Source: Moraxella bovis
GTDB taxonomy: Bacteria > Pseudomonadota > Gammaproteobacteria > Pseudomonadales > Moraxellaceae
Assembly: GCF_002014975.1 (NCBI RefSeq)
Contig: NZ_MUXV01000042.1
Coordinates: 1 to 50,105, forward strand
DNA: 50,105 bases
Direction: 5' to 3'
This document shows positions 8,995-18,067 of this stretch, in pieces. Within the stretch, counting starts at the first letter, position 1; every line of letters starts with the position of its first letter. The position numbers were made by a program, and so were the translations under genes. The notes beneath the pieces were generated by a model. That model did not search any database. It was not told the origin of the DNA and was given only the letters and a program-made list of their open reading frames with translations.

Positions 8995-9917
8995 ATGTCT
9001 AAAATCGTTGTAGACCAAGTCTTAACCAATGTTGTGCAGGGCTATCAAATCCCTGAAAGTGTCGGTCATTTGTTATTTCCCCGAGTAACCGTTACCAAGT
9101 CGGGCGGTAAAGTGGTGATGTTTACCGACAAAGATTTTGTTCTTTATCAGACCCAGCGTTCTCGTGGGGCAAACACCAAACGCATTGACATTGGTTACGA
9201 TGGGCAAGCCTATTCGCTAGAACTGCACAGCCAGAAGGTAAAGTGCCACGAGAAGACCTACGAGATGCGGACGCTGTCAGTCCAAGCATTAAACTTGGCG
9301 TGCGTGCCACCAACAAGGCAATGCGTGGCATTATGTTACCGCTTGAAGTCCAGCAAGCGACTATGGCTCGTAACCCTGCCAACTACCCAGACACCAACAA
9401 AACCGCTCTGTCAGGCACAAGCCAATGGACGGATGCAAGCTCTGACCCCTTTGGCGACATTGAAACAGGCAAAGATGCCATTCGCCAAAAGACAGGGGCA
9501 GACGCAAACACGATGGTGCTATCGCCTATTGCCTTTAAAGCCTTAAAAAATCACCCCGACATCAAAAAACGCCTAACTATTACCGCAGACGGCAAAGGCA
9601 TTACCGCCCAAATGCTTAGCGATTTGTTTGAAATTGAAACAGTGGCGGTGGGCAAGGCGGTAATGCTGAGTGATGAAACAGGGCAAGTGGAAGATGTGTG
9701 GGGCAAAGATGTGGTGCTTGCCTATACGCCACCCACATCAGAATTTGATCGTGAAACCCCTGCTTTTGGCTACACCTACGGTATGGAAGGACACCCCTTT
9801 GTGGAAACTTCGTACTATGACAACAATGCCAAAACTTTCTTTTATCCTGTTACCGATGAGCGAGTGCCTGTCATTGCTGGCATTCACGCAGGGTATTTGA
9901 TTAGCAATGTGGCTTAA
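8995..9917 (+). pseudogene. Major capsid protein, frameshifted
   Basis: A capsid subunit of about 307 residues split by one frame change. The first frame (from ATG 8995, AGGGAAAAGTT upstream) gives MSKIVVDQVLTNVVQGYQIP...YDGQAYSLEL and then loses sense; the second reads AQPEGKVPREDLRDADAVSPSIKLGV and continues to 9917 (EGHPFVETSYYDN...GIHAGYLISNVA). A one-base loss between about 9223 and 9230 joins them. The long helix-rich middle and the C-terminal strand pattern suit HK97-fold capsids, though I recognise it by context and general character rather than a signature motif. Confidence 0.7.
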
Positions 9918-9945
9918 TGTTTTTATTTTAAAGGATAGTTAAGAA

Positions 9946-10476
9946 ATGCTAAATAAATCTATGATTGCCTGTGTGGTGCTAGCACAAATCCGTCATAACG
10001 GCACGCCTTATGCGATTTCTGATGTGGTGTGTTTGTCTGAAAACGACAAACTGTTCTTAGAAAAAGCGGGCTATGTGCGAGTAGCAACGGCTGACGAAGT
10101 GGCAGAATTTGAACAAAAACAAACCGATGCCAACCAATCTGGTGCAGATAACCCACCAAATGCGAATTCAAATTCGCATTTGGATAATAGGGAAAGTGTC
10201 GGCAATGACAGCAAGCCAAATCCGCCTGTCAATGAACCAACCCAGCCCCAAGCCGAGCCACAGCCAAGCGAAGGCACGCCACCTGCTGACCCTGTCTCTA
10301 TGCCTGACCCTGTACCTGTGTTGGCGTATGACAAACTTACCAAAGCCGAACTCATCACCCAATTAACCGCTCGTGGTATCGCCCACAACCCCAAAGCCAA
10401 AAATGACGAGCTTGTTGCCCTTTTGGTGGCGGACGATAATAAGGCGATACCACTTGAAATTGAAGATGAAGAATAA
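9946..10476 (+). CDS. Phage head-region protein with C-terminal HeH/LEM-like domain
   Basis: A 176-residue protein with three parts: a conserved N-terminus (about 1-60, IRHNGTPYAISDVVCLSENDKLFLEKAGYV), a long Pro/Asn/Gln-rich linker, and a C-terminal LTKAELITQLTARGIAHNPKAKNDELVALL segment that fits the helix-extended-helix fold of phage termination and head proteins. Such genes often lie between capsid and head-tail connector genes, as here. Function is unknown; a role in head completion or DNA contact is an inference from the fold. Confidence 0.7.
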   Translation: MLNKSMIACVVLAQIRHNGTPYAISDVVCLSENDKLFLEKAGYVRVATADEVAEFEQKQTDANQSGADNPPNANSNSHLDNRESVGNDSKPNPPVNEPTQPQAEPQPSEGTPPADPVSMPDPVPVLAYDKLTKAELITQLTARGIAHNPKAKNDELVALLVADDNKAIPLEIEDEE

Positions 10477-10485
10477 GGGTAAACA

Positions 10486-10938
10486 ATGGCATACATCAGC
10501 ATAGACGAGCTAAAAGCCCTTGTCTCTGATGGCGTAATGCGTGAGCTGTCGGACGATGTCGCAGGGGGTGAGATTAACTTTGATTTAGTGCAAACGGTCA
10601 TTGTTGAGGCGTGTGAAGAAGTGGATGGTTATTTGCGTAACCGATACACCTTGCCCTTTGCAAACACGCCCACGCTGGTTAAACAATGTGCCAAACAAAT
10701 CGCTCGCTATGCCTTGTACGAACGCCGTCCAGAAGGCTTTGAGTTGCCCCCTGCGGTGGTGGACGGCAAGTCGTTCTTTGATGTGGGTCGCAACCCGCCA
10801 AGCGAGCTGACCGCAGGGCGTATTCGTATTGGTTACAAATTTACGCCCATTTTCCCAATGGAGCGGATTACCTTTGAGCGAGAAGTAACAGGCGAGTTTT
10901 TGTTAAATTTAAAATCGGTTAATTTAGGGGGTCTGTAA
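10486..10938 (+). CDS. In-frame fusion of gp36-like connector (DUF1320) and tail sheath C-terminus
   Basis: Residues 1 to about 90 (YISIDELKALVSDG...QIARYALYERR) are a DUF1320/Mu gp36 head-tail connector. From about residue 93 the sequence changes to DGKSFFDVGRNPPSELTAGR and YKFTPIFPMERITFE, the C-terminal pattern of P2 FI-type tail sheath proteins. A deletion with ends near 10735-10770 therefore fused two genes in frame and removed everything between, including most of the sheath. The next gene is the tube protein, which normally follows sheath, in support. Neither half is likely to work in virion assembly. Confidence 0.7.
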   Translation: MAYISIDELKALVSDGVMRELSDDVAGGEINFDLVQTVIVEACEEVDGYLRNRYTLPFANTPTLVKQCAKQIARYALYERRPEGFELPPAVVDGKSFFDVGRNPPSELTAGRIRIGYKFTPIFPMERITFEREVTGEFLLNLKSVNLGGL

Positions 10939-11457
10939 ATGTCAATCACAGTTCATAAAATCACACAGGGCAATGCCTATCTAAACGGCGTAAATCTGCT
11001 TGGCAAGGTGGAGAGCGTGGACAATCCCGACATTAAATTTATCTTTGATGAGTTCAAAGCAATGGGAATGGTAGGCAAGGTAGAACTACCCACCACAGGC
11101 ATTGACAAAATGGAAGGTAAGATGAAGTTTAACTCCATCTATCCTGATACCGCCAAACTGTTATCGCCCTTTAAATCCAATCAGCTACAAATCCGCTCCA
11201 ATGTGCAAGTACACGGCAATCACGGCGTGATTAGTAATGTGCCACTCGTTACTTTTATGACGGTAACTTTTAAGAATATGCCGACTGGTAAATTTGAACA
11301 GCACAAATCGGTGGACGGCGAGTATGATTTTACTTGTACTTATTTTAAGCAAGTGTATGACGGCTATGAAATTGTAGAGATTGACGCACTTGCTAACATT
11401 GTCAAAATCAATGGCGAAGATGTGCTAAAAGAATATCGTGAAAATATTGGTATGTAA
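10939..11457 (+). CDS. Phage tail tube protein (P2 FII-like)
   Basis: A 172-residue tail tube subunit, the inner tube of a contractile tail. It has the FII-type layout: VHKITQGNAYLNGVNLLGKV at the N-terminus, a central ELPTTGIDKMEGKMKFNSI strand block, and the C-terminal EHKSVDGEYDF-like segment followed by YFKQVYDGYEIVEIDALANI and NGEDVLKEYRENIGM. It begins directly after the sheath remnant and ahead of the tail assembly gene, matching the P2 order FI-FII-E. The frame is intact. Confidence 0.85.
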   Translation: MSITVHKITQGNAYLNGVNLLGKVESVDNPDIKFIFDEFKAMGMVGKVELPTTGIDKMEGKMKFNSIYPDTAKLLSPFKSNQLQIRSNVQVHGNHGVISNVPLVTFMTVTFKNMPTGKFEQHKSVDGEYDFTCTYFKQVYDGYEIVEIDALANIVKINGEDVLKEYRENIGM

Positions 11458-11539
11458 GCATTAAACCGCCCTAAAATTCCAATCTTAACAAACCCCTTAA
11501 AATTACCCTTAACATTTTTCAACCGTTAAGGGTAATTTT

Positions 11540-11854
11540 ATGTCTAAGCCAATTTCTCAAAACGCTAACACCATCAAACTTGAAACGCCTTTTACCACCG
11601 ATGCAGGCGTGCCGATTGAACAAGTAACCGTCAAACCATTGGTGGTGCGTCAAATGAAAACCGCCCAAAAACAAGGCGGTGGCGATGATGCTGAAACCGA
11701 AACCATTATGATTGCAATGAGCTGTGATTTGGTGGTGGAAGACCTAGACAAGAGGTTCCTTGCTGACTATATGGCGGTGCGTGAGCGATTTCAAGCACTC
11801 AATTTCAATCGTACCAATGGACAGCTGGACGAAACTGCAATCGCTACTCGCTAA
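11540..11854 (+). CDS. Phage tail assembly chaperone (gpE / Mu gp41 type)
   Basis: A 104-residue chaperone expected to bind the tape measure protein during tail-length determination. ATG 11540 follows a GTTAAGGGT site; the sequence starts MSKPISQNANTIKLETPFTT and includes VTVKPLVVRQMKTAQ, typical of the tail E family. A second frame overlaps its end and runs to 11972, so a longer recoded product is likely. It lies between tube and tape measure genes, as in P2 and Mu. Confidence 0.78.
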   Translation: MSKPISQNANTIKLETPFTTDAGVPIEQVTVKPLVVRQMKTAQKQGGGDDAETETIMIAMSCDLVVEDLDKRFLADYMAVRERFQALNFNRTNGQLDETAIATR

Positions 11855-11972
11855 GTGGTTTCATATCCAGCCTTCTGAAATGGAAGCGATGACGGTGGAC
11901 GAGTTTTTGGCGTGGGTGGATGAAGCCAATGCCCAAATAGATAGGCAAAATAAGGCGATGACAAATGGCTGA
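11540..11972 (+). CDS. Tail assembly frameshift product (gpE-E' type)
   Basis: Tail chaperones of many phages are made in two forms by programmed frameshifting, and Mu is known for a -2 shift. Here the continuing frame lies at +1, equivalent to -2, relative to the short form. A shift near CTGGACGAAACTG (about 11830-11842) would lead into LQSLLAKWFHIQPSEMEAMTVDEF and end at 11972, overlapping the tape measure start by eight bases. The slippery site is not certain, and a simple one-base lesion would look the same. Confidence 0.5.
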
Positions 11973-14346
11973 TATGAATTTATTTGTACGCATTGGGGCA
12001 ATGGTGGACGGCAGTCTGTCTCGAGCCTTAAATGGGGTCAATAATGATTTAAATCGCCTTGACCGTACCGCCCAAGCTCTCACCGCAAGACAACAAAGAC
12101 TGGGCGACATTATGGCTCGGTCTTTGTCTCGTCCACACGCTGACATTGGCAGATTGCAACAACAATATCAACGCACCACCAACGCTATTAACCAAGTTAT
12201 CCAAGCCCAAGAACGCCTAAATCGTTCCATTGCTCGTGGGCAACAAATTGGACAACTCCAAGACACCAGCAAAAGCAATTTTACCAACAGCGTTGGTTCA
12301 TTGACGGCTTTTGCTGTGCCTGTGGGGAATGCCATTCTGCAAGCGGTTAAATTCCAAGACCGCATTATTGACCTATCCATTACCGCCGAATGGACAGCCA
12401 AAGAACAGGCTCGGATTGGCGACACCGTGCGAGCCACCGCCCTACAATACAATCAAACCCTAGATGACATTGGCACAGAATTAAACACCCTTGTCGCTGG
12501 GGGCATCTCGTCCGCCAAAGAAATTGAAAATTACACACCCAAACTGACCCAAACGGCGACCGCTTGGCGTGCATCCTTTGAGGATTTGGGAAATACCACC
12601 GTTGCATTAAGAAATAACTTAGGCATAGGCGATGCAGGTTGGGACAGGGCAATGAATATGCTCGGTTACGCTGGTAAGGCAGGTCAGTTTGAAGTCAAAA
12701 ATATGGCAAAATGGCTACCTAGCCTTACGCCTTATTATCAAGCATTGGGCGTGCAAGGCGAGCAAGCGGTTGCTGAGATTGGAGCAAGTTTGCAGATTGC
12801 CCGAAAAGGGGCTGGCACTTCGGACGAGGCAGCCAACAATATGCGAAACTTTCTGTCCAAGCTGACTGCCCCCGACACAATGAAAGACTTTGAGAAGGCG
12901 GGCATTGATTTACAAAAATCAATGCAAAACTTGGTTGCAAATGGTATGACCCCAATACAAGCGATGTTCTCCACCATTGAGCAATATGTTAGCACAAAGT
13001 CGCCTAAGGCTCTTGCTGAGTTTACCAAAGCAATGTCCATCAAAGATGACAAAGAACGACAAATGGCGGTGGATAGGCTCAACGAAACCTACAAATTAGG
13101 CGAGCTGTTCCAAGACCAACAAGCGATGAGCTTTATTCGCCCGATGATGGGCAATAAAGATGAGTTTGAACGCATTAAACAAGGCTCGCTAAATTCTGCT
13201 AACAGCAACGGCATTGGCAAAGACTACGATAAGCGAATGGGGTCGTCCGCCGAACAGCTCAAATCTTTTAAAATCCACATTACCGACCTTGCGGTAACGA
13301 TTGGCAATGCCCTGCTTCCTGCGGTCAATCAAACCCTAACCAGTATTAAACCAATGATAACCGCCTTTGGCAATTGGGCAAAACAAAATCCACAACTGGT
13401 TGCCAGCATTATCAAGATTGTGGGCGGTCTGCTCATTGCCAAAGTTGCCTTTTGGGGCATTAGTTTTGCAGTATTGTCGGTGGTTAAACCCATTATGACC
13501 GCCGTTACCCTGTTTAATCGTTTGCGTGCGGGGATTGCAATTTTGCGTGGAATGGCGGTGCTGGGTCGTTTTGCTCCGATGGCGACTCGTTTTGCTTCTG
13601 CCATTCGTATGATTGGCACAGCGTTTACAGTACTTCGTACGGTGCTAATTGCAAACCCCATTGGGCTTGCGGTTGGGCTACTCATTATGGGAGCGGTGCT
13701 GATTTATAGGCATTGGACACCCATTAAAGCCTTTTTTATGAATTTGTGGGCAAGCCTAAAAGCCTTTGCTAATAGCTGTGTATCAAATATTTTAAGAACC
13801 ATTGCCAGCTTTTCGCCTTTGGGCTTGTTTATCCGAGCGTGGTCGGCGGTGTTTGGCTATTTTAAAGGGCTTGGGGCGAAGTTTGCAGGTTTTGGGCGAG
13901 ACATTATTCAAGGGCTTATCAATGGCGTAACGGCTAAGTTTGGCGAATTAAAAGCCAAAATGAGTGCAATGGCAAGCTCTGTCGCTGGTGCGTTTAAAGG
14001 GGCGTTGGGTATCCGTTCTCCCAGCCGTGTGTTTATGGGTTTTGGGGCGAACATTGCCGAAGGCGTAGCAATCGGCATTGATGGTAAAACAAGCCAAGCC
14101 GTCAAGGCAAGTCAATCAATGGCAAATCGTCTCGCCCAAACCGAATATTCAAACAAAGTTTTGGCGAATACATCGGCTGGCGGTGGCGGTGCTAGTACCA
14201 TTCATTTTAGCCCAACCATTCAAATCAACGGCAATGGGGGCAATGTGGCAAGCCAAGTACAACAAGGCTTGGCAATGGGCTACCGTGAATTTGTGGCGAT
14301 GATGGAACGCTATGAAAAAGACCGTAACCGCAGGGCATTTGCCTAA
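11965..14346 (+). CDS. Phage tail tape measure protein
   Basis: A 793-residue protein that sets tail length and helps DNA delivery. The N-terminal 100 residues form a coiled coil (NDLNRLDRTAQALTARQQRL; QQQYQRTTNAINQVIQAQE). Residues 150-450 match the TP901-type core (EIENYTPKLTQTATAWRASF; YQALGVQGEQAVAEIGAS). Hydrophobic segments follow at about 490-600 (IVGGLLIAKVAFWGISFAV; LIANPIGLAVGLLIMGAVLI). The C-terminal part has GALGIRSPSRVFMGFGANIAEGV, a common tape measure signature. It overlaps the chaperone's recoded end and is the longest intact phage gene here. Confidence 0.93.
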   Translation: MADMNLFVRIGAMVDGSLSRALNGVNNDLNRLDRTAQALTARQQRLGDIMARSLSRPHADIGRLQQQYQRTTNAINQVIQAQERLNRSIARGQQIGQLQDTSKSNFTNSVGSLTAFAVPVGNAILQAVKFQDRIIDLSITAEWTAKEQARIGDTVRATALQYNQTLDDIGTELNTLVAGGISSAKEIENYTPKLTQTATAWRASFEDLGNTTVALRNNLGIGDAGWDRAMNMLGYAGKAGQFEVKNMAKWLPSLTPYYQALGVQGEQAVAEIGASLQIARKGAGTSDEAANNMRNFLSKLTAPDTMKDFEKAGIDLQKSMQNLVANGMTPIQAMFSTIEQYVSTKSPKALAEFTKAMSIKDDKERQMAVDRLNETYKLGELFQDQQAMSFIRPMMGNKDEFERIKQGSLNSANSNGIGKDYDKRMGSSAEQLKSFKIHITDLAVTIGNALLPAVNQTLTSIKPMITAFGNWAKQNPQLVASIIKIVGGLLIAKVAFWGISFAVLSVVKPIMTAVTLFNRLRAGIAILRGMAVLGRFAPMATRFASAIRMIGTAFTVLRTVLIANPIGLAVGLLIMGAVLIYRHWTPIKAFFMNLWASLKAFANSCVSNILRTIASFSPLGLFIRAWSAVFGYFKGLGAKFAGFGRDIIQGLINGVTAKFGELKAKMSAMASSVAGAFKGALGIRSPSRVFMGFGANIAEGVAIGIDGKTSQAVKASQSMANRLAQTEYSNKVLANTSAGGGGASTIHFSPTIQINGNGGNVASQVQQGLAMGYREFVAMMERYEKDRNRRAFA

Positions 14347-14369
14347 TGAAACAGCAATGGGATTAAAAA

Positions 14370-15023
14370 ATGATAACCAATATTGGCTCAATTCAAATCA
14401 AAGACAGCAAACTTCTGCAAGGGGTCAATGCCCGATTTGCCTATGACTTTGCCAAGCACGACTTGGCAATTGGCAAACCTACCAAACAAAGGCTTGGGGC
14501 AACGCTTACCGAGTGGCGACTGACCGTGCGTTTGCATTATCAATTTTGCGACCCTGCGACTGTTTTGGCACAGCTACAAACCGTGTTAAATAACGGCAAT
14601 CCTGTGCCATTAGTTTTTGATTATTTAGACTATGTGGGCTATGTTACCCTTGATGATGTTGATGTAACTTTTGTGGAAGTGGCAACAAGTGGTCGCCCCT
14701 TAATCATTGACGGCAATTTGACTTTGAGTGAATTTAGTGGCGATACTACCATTCGCCCCAAAGCTCCTGCGGTGCAAGATGTCAAGGCGGTGCAACAAAA
14801 CCCAATTGCCACCGCCCAAACGCCTGACATTAACACGCTACTGCCGACCGAACAGCCCTTACAAAGTTTGGAACGAGCCTTAATCGCCCAAATGCGAGCA
14901 AGGGCGTTAGTAAGACAAGCGGTTGATGTGGGTAATGGCGATTTTACCAAAATCAATGACCTAACCCAAACAGCAAGCCTATTATTTGGTGAGCTAAAAA
15001 AGAACGCCATGGTTATTTGGTAA
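14370..15023 (+). CDS. Phage tail protein, P2 gpU family
   Basis: Tail completion protein; in P2, gpU acts at the top of the tail tube. The first 130 residues carry the family pattern (FAYDFAKHDLAIGKPTKQRLG; ATLTEWRLTVRLHYQFCDP; NGNPVPLVFDYLDYVGYVTL). The protein is longer than P2 gpU, with a tail (AQTPDINTLLPTEQPLQSLE) seen in Mu-like relatives. The last residues (KKNAMVIW) may come from the neighbouring gene, because a sequence junction lies close to 14998: the other frame there already reads gpD-like. Confidence 0.8.
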   Translation: MITNIGSIQIKDSKLLQGVNARFAYDFAKHDLAIGKPTKQRLGATLTEWRLTVRLHYQFCDPATVLAQLQTVLNNGNPVPLVFDYLDYVGYVTLDDVDVTFVEVATSGRPLIIDGNLTLSEFSGDTTIRPKAPAVQDVKAVQQNPIATAQTPDINTLLPTEQPLQSLERALIAQMRARALVRQAVDVGNGDFTKINDLTQTASLLFGELKKNAMVIW

Positions 15024-15635
15024 AAGTGAGTGGCAAACGGCTGATTTTTAGCAAATTATCCGCCTTAAACAATGCCAAAAGCATTGCCACTCTTGACCGC
15101 AGTCAAATTTTTAGGGGCTGGCGATTTACCGACCAAATCCGCACTGTGCCAGAAAAGTCAAGTGTTACCAAGCACAACCCCAAAACCAAACAAACCATTA
15201 AGGCGAGTGCCAACAATACTAAAACCGAACCCAAAAAATCCGCCAATCCTAAGCAACAACCTACCAGCACCGCCAAACCCAAAAAATCACCCAAGTCCTT
15301 AGTGGTCTATGGCGTACAAAATGGCAAGGTTACGCAGGTAAATTAAGGAGCGAATAATGGCAAGGCATAGCAAAGACACCAAGAAATTAAATACCAATGC
15401 CACAAGTTTTGATGTGGCGGACAGCAAAGCACAGGCAGGGCTTGCAAATTCACAAGACAAACAATGTGAAGGGCAATTTACCGTCTCGGGCGACACACGG
15501 CTGACGGCTGGGGGTAATTTTCATTTGACGGGTTTTGGGCGATTTGACGGAAAATACCGCATTAAGCAAGCGACCCACCGCCTTAGCCGAAGTACAGGCT
15601 ACACCACCGAAGTGGCATTTTGTAAAATTGATTAG
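14998..15635 (+). pseudogene. Late control protein gpD (tail hub) remnant
   Basis: P2 gpD is the baseplate hub. Only the second half remains: AKKERHGYLVKVSGKRLIFS opens in a frame overlapping the end of gpU, then IFRGWRFTDQIRTV, a Lys/Thr/Pro-rich insert, and a stop at 15344-15346. A one-base frame change near 15341-15350 leads to the C-terminal signature GQFTVSGDTRLTAGGNFHLT and GFGRFDGKYRIKQATHRLS, typical of gpD. The LysM protein gpX and the gpD N-terminus are missing, so a deletion took them. The C-terminal frame has its own AAGGAG and ATG 15357 and could be translated separately. Confidence 0.7.
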
Positions 15636-15643
15636 GGGATAAT

Positions 15644-16177
15644 ATGGAACTTGTGTTTGGTCTGGTTCATCACATTGAATATGCACCGCTTCGCATTCAA
15701 GCAATATTGCCTGATAAGGACGATATGCTATCGCCTTTTGCTCTTGTGGTAACGCCCAGAAGTTGTAATGCCAAACACTTTGACCCACCTGTCAAAGGCG
15801 AACAAGTGGCAATCCTTTTGACCGATGATGGCGAGACGGCAATTTGTCTAGGCTCGGTGTTTAGTGATGTGGACAACGCTCCAGCAGACCGCCACCAATT
15901 CGCCAAAGTCTTTGATGACGGCACAGCGATTACTTATGACAATGACAGCCACACCTTGACCGTAAATGCCACAGGTACAATCAACATCATTTGCCAAAAT
16001 GCCAACATTACTGCTGACAAAACCACGATTGACGGAGCGGTAGAAATTAACGGCGACACGACCATCAATGGCACAGCAACCATTAGCAAAGATGCCATCA
16101 TTGGCGGTAGGTCATTTAAAACCCATAAGCACGGCGGTGTGCGTGGCGGTAATGGTTCTACCACGCCACCAATCTAA
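15644..16177 (+). CDS. Baseplate assembly protein V (tail spike)
   Basis: The central spike that punctures the host outer membrane. The 177 residues start with an OB-fold-like part (VHHIEYAPLRIQAILPDKDD; PVKGEQVAILLTDDGETA) and continue with the beta-helix repeat NITADKTTIDGAVEINGDTT. They close with THKHGGVRGGNGSTTPPI, the His-rich metal-binding tip characteristic of P2 gpV and Mu gp45 spikes. It is intact and directly followed by wedge genes, in P2 order V-W-J-I. Confidence 0.9.
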   Translation: MELVFGLVHHIEYAPLRIQAILPDKDDMLSPFALVVTPRSCNAKHFDPPVKGEQVAILLTDDGETAICLGSVFSDVDNAPADRHQFAKVFDDGTAITYDNDSHTLTVNATGTINIICQNANITADKTTIDGAVEINGDTTINGTATISKDAIIGGRSFKTHKHGGVRGGNGSTTPPI

Positions 16178-16238
16178 GCCCAAAATACCTTAAACCGCCA
16201 TAAAATCAAGAAACCCACAAACCTTTTATGATAGCGTT

Positions 16239-16622
16239 ATGAATATCAGCACCGAAACCAGCCCAATTTCCACCGCAAGCCATTGGCAACCGTCCTTAGA
16301 TGATGACGGCATTGTGATTGGCTTTGCCGATGTGGAGCAAGCCATTGCCATTATCTTGTCCACGCCAAAAGGGAGCGTGCCACACCGTCCAGAATTTGGC
16401 TGTGAAGGCTTGGGGCTTTTGGACGGACAATTTTCCAAAGTCGCTCCGCTGTTTATTGCTTACGCCACCGATGCGATTTTGGCAAATGAGCCACGAGTGC
16501 AATCGGTCAAAATCCGTGCCAAGCAATATGACGAAACAAGAGTATTTGCAGGGGTGGTGTTTAATATCCAATGGACACCGATTGATAGCCTTGTGCCACA
16601 AAATATGACTTATAAGGTTTAG
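16239..16622 (+). CDS. Baseplate wedge protein W (gp25-like)
   Basis: A 127-residue wedge subunit of the gp25/gpW lysozyme-like family. Typical stretches are GFADVEQAIAIILSTPKGSV, PHRPEFGCEGLGLLDG and RVQSVKIRAKQYDETRVFAG. It forms part of the inner baseplate around the hub. It is the second gene of the V-W-J-I run, with a short gap before J that contains an AAGGAAAAAAGC ribosome site. Confidence 0.9.
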   Translation: MNISTETSPISTASHWQPSLDDDGIVIGFADVEQAIAIILSTPKGSVPHRPEFGCEGLGLLDGQFSKVAPLFIAYATDAILANEPRVQSVKIRAKQYDETRVFAGVVFNIQWTPIDSLVPQNMTYKV

Positions 16623-16641
16623 TGATTTAAGGAAAAAAGCA

Positions 16642-17469
16642 ATGATAACTCGCCCCATTTTAGACAAACCGCATTTTATAGACCGTGATGTGGGTGCCAT
16701 CACAAGCGAGATTATTGCCTTGTATGAACAACTGGGCAACAAAAAACTCTACCCAGCCCAAGCTGACCGCCTGTTTATTGATGTGATTGCCTACCGTGAA
16801 ATGCTTATTCGCACCCAAATTCAACTGGCGTGCGAGCAGAACCTTTTGGCATTTGCCAGTGGGGTAATGTTAGATTATTTGGGCGACTTTTTTGGCGTGG
16901 TGCGTCTTGATGATGAAACGGATGAACAGCTGAGACAACGCATTCGCCTAGCCCCTGAAAGCTACGCCACCACAGGCTCACGCCAAGCCTACATTTACCA
17001 CGCCTTGTCTGCTGACAGCCGAATCATTGATGCGGATGCTTTGCGTGGCGGTAATGGCGACATCTATATTCATATCTTGACCGCTGACGGTGTGGTGTCT
17101 GATGAGCTTATTCAAAAGGTGCTTGACAATACCAGCGATGAGAAAAAACGCCCCTTGTCCGACCGTGTGTTTGTGGCAGGGGCAAAGGCAAAAGACTTTC
17201 GCCTTGTGTTGGAAGTCTCGCCTTTGTCTTTGGCTGTGCCTGACAAAGTTTTGGCGGATAGCAAGGTGCGAGCCGAAAACTATACCAAAACCCTGCGAGC
17301 CAAACTGGGGCGAGATGTCGTCCCAAGTCAAATCATTGATGCAGTGTCCAGCACCGACATCTGGCAAGTCAAGGTTATAGAGCCAGCCGAGCCTATTATT
17401 TTACAAGCCTTTGAATGGGCAAACTGTACTGACATTCAAATTCAAATGGGGACAATTCAAAATGGCTAA
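16642..17469 (+). CDS. Baseplate wedge protein J
   Basis: A 275-residue baseplate J protein. Recognisable stretches are ANQLLAF-like LACEQNLLAFASGVMLDYLG, DFFGVVRLDDETDEQLRQRI and LAPESYATTGSRQAYIYHAL, followed by DGVVSDELIQKVLDNTSDEK and the RPLSDRVFVAGAKAKDF block. These match P2 gpJ closely in order. J links the hub to the peripheral wedge. The gene is intact and its stop overlaps the start of gpI by eight bases, implying coupled translation. Confidence 0.92.
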   Translation: MITRPILDKPHFIDRDVGAITSEIIALYEQLGNKKLYPAQADRLFIDVIAYREMLIRTQIQLACEQNLLAFASGVMLDYLGDFFGVVRLDDETDEQLRQRIRLAPESYATTGSRQAYIYHALSADSRIIDADALRGGNGDIYIHILTADGVVSDELIQKVLDNTSDEKKRPLSDRVFVAGAKAKDFRLVLEVSPLSLAVPDKVLADSKVRAENYTKTLRAKLGRDVVPSQIIDAVSSTDIWQVKVIEPAEPIILQAFEWANCTDIQIQMGTIQNG

Positions 17470-18067
17470 CTCTCATTTAAACGGCTTGGTTACTGATAGC
17501 GTGTTGCCAAGCCCTTTGCAAAATCAAAGGTTTTTGGTGCTTGAAAGTTTGTTAAAACGCTTGGATAGCTTACCGCCTTTTGCCTTAATAATGCTGATTG
17601 ATATTACCCCAAAGTCCGCTTTGACCGCTTTTGCCGACCAGTTTAGTTTGTTTGGGGACGGCTGGGAGTTTGCCCATTCTGATGACGAACAGCGAGAGCT
17701 TATCAAGGGGACAATTCAAATCCACCGCCATAAAGGCACGCCGTGGGCTATCAAACGCACCCTTGCTTTGCTGGGGTTTGGCGATTGTGAATTGGAAGAA
17801 CGCTTTGGCTATTATACACACGACCGCACCATAAGCCACGACCGTACAAGGCACTATGGCTATGGCGGACATTGGACATATTACAGGCTGATTATGCAAA
17901 AGCCCATTAGTAAAGCTGATGCCGAAAACATTCGGGCGTTACTTGCTGATGTCGCTCCCTTGCGGTGTAAATTGGCTTCTATTCATCTTAAAAATCTTAA
18001 ACACGACCGCACCATCAATCACAATGGGGCTGTCCGCTACAACGGAGTAATCGCACAATGGCACTAA
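17462..18067 (+). CDS. Baseplate/tail protein I
   Basis: A P2 gpI-like protein; in P2 it lies between J and the fibre genes and helps attach fibres. I use ATG 17462 (201 residues) because it overlaps the J stop in the usual way and yields MANSHLNGLVTDSVLPSPLQ; the frame itself opens further upstream at 17411. Characteristic parts are KRLDSLPPFALIMLIDITPK, QRELIKGTIQIHRHKGTPWA and IKRTLALLGFGDCELEERF. It overlaps the following fibre gene by ten bases. Confidence 0.88.
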   Translation: MANSHLNGLVTDSVLPSPLQNQRFLVLESLLKRLDSLPPFALIMLIDITPKSALTAFADQFSLFGDGWEFAHSDDEQRELIKGTIQIHRHKGTPWAIKRTLALLGFGDCELEERFGYYTHDRTISHDRTRHYGYGGHWTYYRLIMQKPISKADAENIRALLADVAPLRCKLASIHLKNLKHDRTINHNGAVRYNGVIAQWH

